A DNA stretch of 64,000 nucleotides, from the NCBI RefSeq assembly GCF_000372725.1, contig NW_005198537.1, forward strand, positions 68,873-132,872. Direction: 5' to 3'. Below, in pieces: positions 59,661 through 64,000 of this stretch (its first letter is position 1; every line of letters begins with the position of its first letter). Source of the DNA: Emiliania huxleyi CCMP1516 (Eukaryota > Haptophyta > Isochrysidales > Noelaerhabdaceae). The notes beneath the pieces are model-generated. The model was not told the origin of the DNA. It saw nothing but the letters and a program-made list of their open reading frames with translations, and searched no databases. Position numbers and translations under genes: made by a program.

Positions 59661-61763
59661 ATGCCGCTCAGCTGGTGCGTTGTGATGGCGGACTCGCGCC
59701 CGTACGCCACGTCGCAGCCCCTGCAGGACTGGCAGCAGGTCGCCCGTGTCAACGAGCACTATGCGAGGATCCATGGCTACGGCTTTGCGTACTCGCAAGT
59801 CGGCGCCGGCGTCAGCTGGGACGGCAAGCCAAAGGACGCGCCATTTTGCGTGCACCCGGATCGCGGTTCGCGGTCCGCCGCCTGGTGCAAGATTCCTGCC
59901 ATCGCCCGCGTCCTCCTCCACGGCGTCGGCGGCCGGCCGTGCAAACGGGCAATGTTCATCGACTCGGATGCAGTCGTGACCAACCTCACGATGAGCATCG
60001 ACGACTACCTCGACCGTGCGCGCGCGATCGGCGACGAGGCGCTCGCAGGCGACGAGGGCTCCTCGCCATGGTCCGTCCTCCTCTCGAACAACTATTGGTT
60101 CAACCCCGACGGTCCCTGCACCGGCCTCCTCTACGTGGATGGCAGCAACGGCGGCTGCGGCATCCTGCGCTCCTGGTGGGACGCCCGCTCGGATGCCACG
60201 AACCAGCGGCACCCGTGGGAGCAGGCCCCGCTCGCAGACGGGTATCGCTTCCGCCGCGAGCTCGGCGACCGTCTGCGTGTCCTCTCCACCAGCCGCAACT
60301 GGCTACAGTCGCTGCCGGCGGCCGCCAACGAGCCCTCTGACCCCTTTGTTCTTCATGGCGTCAAGGCCAGCTACGGCCCGCGGTACGGCCGCATCCTCGC
60401 CGCGCTCCTCGAAGCGGCCGCCTCCATTGGGCCCACCGTAGCCAGCCAGCCCGCCGTCGAGTTCTCACGTCTCAACGCGACGTTCGCCGAGCGGCTCTTC
60501 GCCTCCAGCGCCGCAGCCCGCTGCCAGCCAGCCCTGCCACGGGAGGGCCTCGAGGCGGCCGGCGACCGGGGCATCTTTGCCTCGGGCTCACCGGTGACGA
60601 CGCAGTCGAGGGCACTGCCGCCCTCGCACACGCACCCCAATGGCAGCGCCGTGGCGGAGGGCGGCCGGCGCGCCTGCTGGGCGCCCGCGTGGGGCCTCGC
60701 GGCGGCGGCGGCGGCGGGTGAGTACACCTGCGCGCCCCACTGCGAGGCGTGGACTTGCTGGCGCGCCCACTTCGAGGACCTGCGCCGCCGCGCCGCCCAC
60801 GACGCGCTTCCGGCGCCGCTCTCCGCCGCGAGGGCGCTAATCTATTCGGGCGCCAGCCACCGCGCCGCCGGCCGCGCCGCGCTCGCAAAGCTGGTGGACG
60901 GCTGCTGGTGCGGCATGGGCAACGCCCTCGTGATGGATAGTTCGGCCCACTTTGCAAAGCCTCGGCCGGGCAAGTCGCCCGTGGGACTCTGGAACCCGGC
61001 CTACTTTGACGGCGCGAGCGACTATGCGAGCCACTGGGCGCAGGTGGCGCCGCACCTAGAGGAGCACCTCGCCTCGAGGTACGCCCTCTTCGCCGACCCC
61101 TCGTACCGCGGAGTGACCGCCGTCCACTTGCGCTGCTCGGACGTCCCCTTCAAGCGCATGCCCATGTACCACCTACCCACGCCTAGCTACTGGGCGTGGG
61201 TGCGGCGGGAGCTGCACGCTGCCGGCGCGCCCCGCCGCGTGGTTGTGTTCAACTCGACAAGCTGGGGAGGGCCCAAGGCGGAGGAGAGCGCGGCGTGCGA
61301 GGCGTACGCGGCGGGCGTCGCCGCTTTCCTGCGCGCCTCGGGCATGGACGTGTCGCACGCGCCGGAGGGCATGAGCGAGTACGAGACGCTGGAGGCGCTG
61401 CTCGGCGCCTCTGCCGTGGTGGCGGGGATGCCGAGCTCCTTCTCCTTTCTTCCGGGCGTGGCGAAGGCGGCGCGCGGCGCGCCGTACCTCACACCGCTCT
61501 TCTATGCCGAGCTTCCCCTGCTGCGTCAGTGGGTCGACAAGAAGCGGCGGGCCGCCGGCCTTGGGCCCAACGAGACGGTGCCCAACTTGGGCGTCGACGT
61601 GAGGCACGAGGTGCAGCCCGGGCTGGTCCAGCGAGTGCCTTGGTCAATGTACCCAAAGCCGCCGGTGCTACACGCGCACGTCGAGTCGTACGTCGAGCGG
61701 CTGCACTGCATAGCGGCAAGGCTTGCCGCCCGCCCGCCCCACGCGGCGAGCTGTGTCCTGTGA
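59661..61763 (+). CDS. Two-domain glycosyltransferase-like protein
   Basis: An intronless ORF of 700 residues. The N-terminal domain (1-290) resembles GT34/GMA12-MNN10-type enzymes: a NEHYARIHGYGFAY motif, WCKIPAIARVL, and the metal-binding DxD in AMFIDSDAVV (D101, D103), then SNNYWFNPDGPCTGLL and NGGCGILRSWW. The C-terminal half (about 440-700) begins after a Cys-rich linker and has VHLRCSDVPFKRM, VVVFNSTSWGG and a SAVVAGMPSSFSFLPG loop, reminiscent of a second, fucosyltransferase-like domain that binds a nucleotide sugar through an Arg. No clear signal peptide; an upstream exon may supply one. Probably acts in the Golgi on complex glycans. Confidence 0.65.
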   Translation: MPLSWCVVMADSRPYATSQPLQDWQQVARVNEHYARIHGYGFAYSQVGAGVSWDGKPKDAPFCVHPDRGSRSAAWCKIPAIARVLLHGVGGRPCKRAMFIDSDAVVTNLTMSIDDYLDRARAIGDEALAGDEGSSPWSVLLSNNYWFNPDGPCTGLLYVDGSNGGCGILRSWWDARSDATNQRHPWEQAPLADGYRFRRELGDRLRVLSTSRNWLQSLPAAANEPSDPFVLHGVKASYGPRYGRILAALLEAAASIGPTVASQPAVEFSRLNATFAERLFASSAAARCQPALPREGLEAAGDRGIFASGSPVTTQSRALPPSHTHPNGSAVAEGGRRACWAPAWGLAAAAAAGEYTCAPHCEAWTCWRAHFEDLRRRAAHDALPAPLSAARALIYSGASHRAAGRAALAKLVDGCWCGMGNALVMDSSAHFAKPRPGKSPVGLWNPAYFDGASDYASHWAQVAPHLEEHLASRYALFADPSYRGVTAVHLRCSDVPFKRMPMYHLPTPSYWAWVRRELHAAGAPRRVVVFNSTSWGGPKAEESAACEAYAAGVAAFLRASGMDVSHAPEGMSEYETLEALLGASAVVAGMPSSFSFLPGVAKAARGAPYLTPLFYAELPLLRQWVDKKRRAAGLGPNETVPNLGVDVRHEVQPGLVQRVPWSMYPKPPVLHAHVESYVERLHCIAARLAARPPHAASCVL

Positions 61764-62747
61764 GGCTGAGGGCGTCCACGACGAGCGAGAGTCCAGGTGC
61801 GGTGAAGTGAGCTGAATCACCCCTGAGCGGAGCTGATTGATTGCGCCACACTCTACGGTATAGATTTTGGCGCACGGCCATTGAGCGAATTGTGGTCCGA
61901 CACTTGTGGGTCCGACACGGCGACACCCACTAGGTCTAGGACACCCGAGGTGTTTTCTCTGGACATTTTGCCCCGCTCTCTCTCGAGCCGTTATGAGGTG
62001 GGACGTGTGTTTTGCGCGCGTGCGATGTGCTTTAATACCGCTCGTAGTACACTTACTCTATTTACATTGACTCCCCCCAGCTACACATACTATGCCGGAT
62101 TGGGTGCCTCCCCTATCCCACTGCGGATCGCCGCTGTTTGAACACAGGGCAGAGACCAGAGAGTCTGCGCCACTGGGGCCCCTGAGCCTCTTCGAGCGCA
62201 GGCTTGGGTCCTGTTCCGCACTCGTCGCATGCGTTGCAGTTGATGCAGTGACGGTCGCTCGGGCGCAGGCAAGTCGGGAAGCTGCAGGATCAAGGCGTGC
62301 AGGTGCGAGTGCGTGGGCGGCGCCAACGACTTACTGCGTGTGACATCCGACCACATTCGAGCAATGTCTCGCTCGGAGTCCTCTGTGTTTGTGCACTCGG
62401 TAGTGTCCAGGAGCGCGAGGTCTTCGGCCCGGACGCGCCTCTCCCTCGAAGAATTCTCGCTGCTGTTCGGCGCCTCGTCGGCACTGCCATCGTCGCTGTC
62501 TAGCCTCGAGGAACGCAAAGAGACGGCTGGTGTAGCTGCTGGCGCTTTGGTAGGCGATCTGCCCAGCCACCAGCTGAGGGCAGATCTGAGCATGGTCGGG
62601 CTCCTGCGTCCTGATTTCAGTCGGCACCACCTGCGTTGGCTCCGGTTGGTCCTGGTACTCAGTACAGGCAGTACAGGACGCGTACAGGTCGGTGTACAGG
62701 ACCAAAAAACGCCTTTTGGGTGTTTGCATCTTAACGCCACACAGCTC
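61764..62747. other. Mostly non-coding; weak minus-strand frames
   Basis: Two overlapping minus frames (62729-62331 and 62740-62090) each look partly protein-like: the first begins MQTPKRRFLVLYTDLY, the second continues with an acidic DSDDGSADEAPNSSENSS segment. They could be halves of a frameshifted or spliced gene, but no junction or family could be fixed, so no gene is called. Confidence 0.35.
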
Positions 62748-63980
62748 TGTCAGTGTGCCCGTGATAGTGAGAGACTGCCAGTGAGAAGCCGGAGGAAGGT
62801 CGCTAGTCGAGAAATCGCCAGTGGAATAGGGAGTCCACCGTGCTGCGAACCTGTCGCTGTCCCTTTTTTTTGTCAGTAGCAGGAGAACTAGGAGAGCGCA
62901 ACCAGTAGGAGGCCCGCGCCTGCCCCCGTGCCGCCGGGTGCAACTTTGTCCTATACGAGAGGGGAATCCCTGGGACCCTGTCGTGTGTGGGTGAACCCTG
63001 CCCAGCCCCCCTCCGTGTCGCGATGCGCCCCCCGCTCCCGTTCCCCTGTGTCCCTGATCGTCCTTACAAGATCCTGCTCGCGCAGGTGGGGACCCTGTCC
63101 TTCTCCCACCCCTTGTTTGGTGTGTCCGTTTTATTTATTTATTTATGCCACACAGCTCACCGGACGAGGCAGACGAGAGCGACGCGACAGAGGAAGAAGA
63201 GACAACAGGAGGAAGAACGACGAGAGTGGGACGACCGCGAGGTGGCATGAAGGTTGCAGCGAGAATCGGGGCCGACCGAGCGTTTTTTCTGGATGAGTGG
63301 GGGGCCGAGCCGCCTCGGGGTGGCGGGCGGCGGGCGTTTTGAAAAACAGAAAACAGAAAACAGACGGGGGCCCCAGGGCCCCCACTACGATTAGACACAC
63401 GCACCTGGCTCCTGGCGTCCTGGGACAACACAAGGGGGGGGCGAGAATCGCAGCATGCAGAGTTCAGCGGAGGGGGGGGGGGGGGGGCGACGTCCCGACA
63501 CGGCAGCTTGGAGCTGACCCCAGGAGAGAGAGAGAGAACAGTGATGGCGCCCCCATATGACCGTAGACAGAAATAACGAGCCGACAGCGATGCAGCGGCA
63601 GCGAAGGCGGCGAGGAGGGCCCGCTGCAGAGCTCCGCTGTTTGGGGTCACTCACACCCGCACACGAGGTAGGCGGCGCGCAGCGCCGCTCTCGCAGGCTG
63701 TTTGTGACGGTTTCTGGGTTTTGTTTTTTGTTTTCAGTCTAGGGGGCCCGACCCCCTCAGAGGCGGTGGGCGGGCGCCCACTCACCCAGAGATCAAAAAC
63801 GCTCTCGGCCCGGCGAGGGACTGACTGCGAACGAAGGGAGATAGAAAGAGGCAGACGCCCAAGGGTTAGGGTGGGCGACGGCTAGCACCACACTCCTCTC
63901 CTTATTAAAATCTCTGTGTGGTGGCGGCGTGCCGTCCTCCCATCCCTCCCTTGGGTTGTGTGTTTTCTTTCTTTCTTTTA
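62748..63980 (+). repeat. Dispersed repeat family, copy E (long form, interrupted)
   Basis: Aligns with copy C (18298-18910) from TGTCAGTGTGCC to the terminal block GTGTGGTGGCGGCGTGCCGT, and then has the full tail CCCTTGGGTTGTGTGTTTTC plus CTTTCTTTCTTTTAG. The element at 63270-63810 splits it. The tail preserves the pyrimidine-rich run and AG seen at the ends of copies A and B. Confidence 0.92.
63270..63810. mobile_element. MITE with CGG target-site duplication, nested in copy E
   Basis: CGG flanks both sides (63267-63269 and 63811-63813); the uninterrupted site in copy C reads GAGAATCGGCGAGGG with a single CGG. The ends GGCCGACCGAGCGTTTTTT and, inverted, GGCCGAGAGCGTTTTTG are imperfect terminal repeats that continue about 80 bp inward (GGGTGAGTGGG-like, GAAAACA runs). 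At 541 bp with no transposase it is non-autonomous. A 3-bp duplication fits CACTA- or PIF/Harbinger-type transposition. Confidence 0.9.
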
Positions 63981-64000
63981 GCTCACAAGACGTATCTAGG

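Overview
The window is nuclear DNA of a photosynthetic protist, most likely a haptophyte alga. GC content is high and genes sit on both strands. Introns are short (about 65-140 bp) and roughly half of those I could place are GC-AG rather than GT-AG. Plastid genes typical of a chlorophyll a/c alga are present: a fucoxanthin-chlorophyll LHC, a divinyl chlorophyllide 8-vinyl reductase and a plastid-lipid-associated fibrillin. Gene identities come from reading translations by eye; exon joins were chosen where splice sites, reading phase and family conservation agree. No database search was run.

Layout. 1-0.4 kb: 3' end of an FG-repeat nucleoporin. 1.0-1.65 kb: Cys-rich unknown protein (-). 2.0-5.1 kb: repeats, including a 1.8 kb foldback element with GATTCTG-rich arms. 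5.2-6.6 kb: MSS51-C-domain protein. 6.7-8.0 kb: inverted duplication around an unknown ORF. 8-11.3 kb: no recognisable gene. 11.3-17.9 kb: SPFH-like protein (+), ABCB half transporter (-), sulfotransferase (+), mitochondrial D-lactate dehydrogenase (-). 18-19 kb: CA microsatellite and a dispersed repeat. 19.3-22.4 kb: 8-vinyl reductase and an unknown protein (+). 22.7-27.6 kb: OSCA/CSC1-type channel (-) and an SH3-like gene enclosed by terminal inverted repeats. 29-33.4 kb: meiotic MutS homologue MSH4 (-). 34.2-36.7 kb: EF-hand membrane protein (+) and SDR-type protein (-). 37.5-40.7 kb: SLC6-type symporter (+) and fibrillin (-). 41.4-44 kb: TTTAG foldback element, a 5'-truncated ORF and a small membrane protein. 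44.2-46.1 kb: lariat debranching enzyme DBR1 (+). 46.3-49.3 kb: hAT-like MITE, GA microsatellite, secreted His-rich protein (-) and another inverted-repeat element. 49.7-55.1 kb: aldo-keto reductase lacking its catalytic tetrad (+), M64 metallopeptidase (-), LHC (-). 55.3-57.9 kb: large inverted repeat with a transposon-like ORF. 58-61.8 kb: DnaJ protein (-) and a two-domain glycosyltransferase (+). 62-64 kb: another copy of the dispersed repeat, split by a MITE with a 3-bp target duplication.

There is no operon or pathway cluster; neighbours are convergent or divergent housekeeping, plastid and membrane genes. The most interesting signals are structural: many GC-AG introns, several 71-75 bp introns whose ends lie in direct repeats (suggesting recent intron gain, twice in the DBR1 gene itself), and a dense set of non-autonomous mobile elements, two of them datable by clean target-site duplications.
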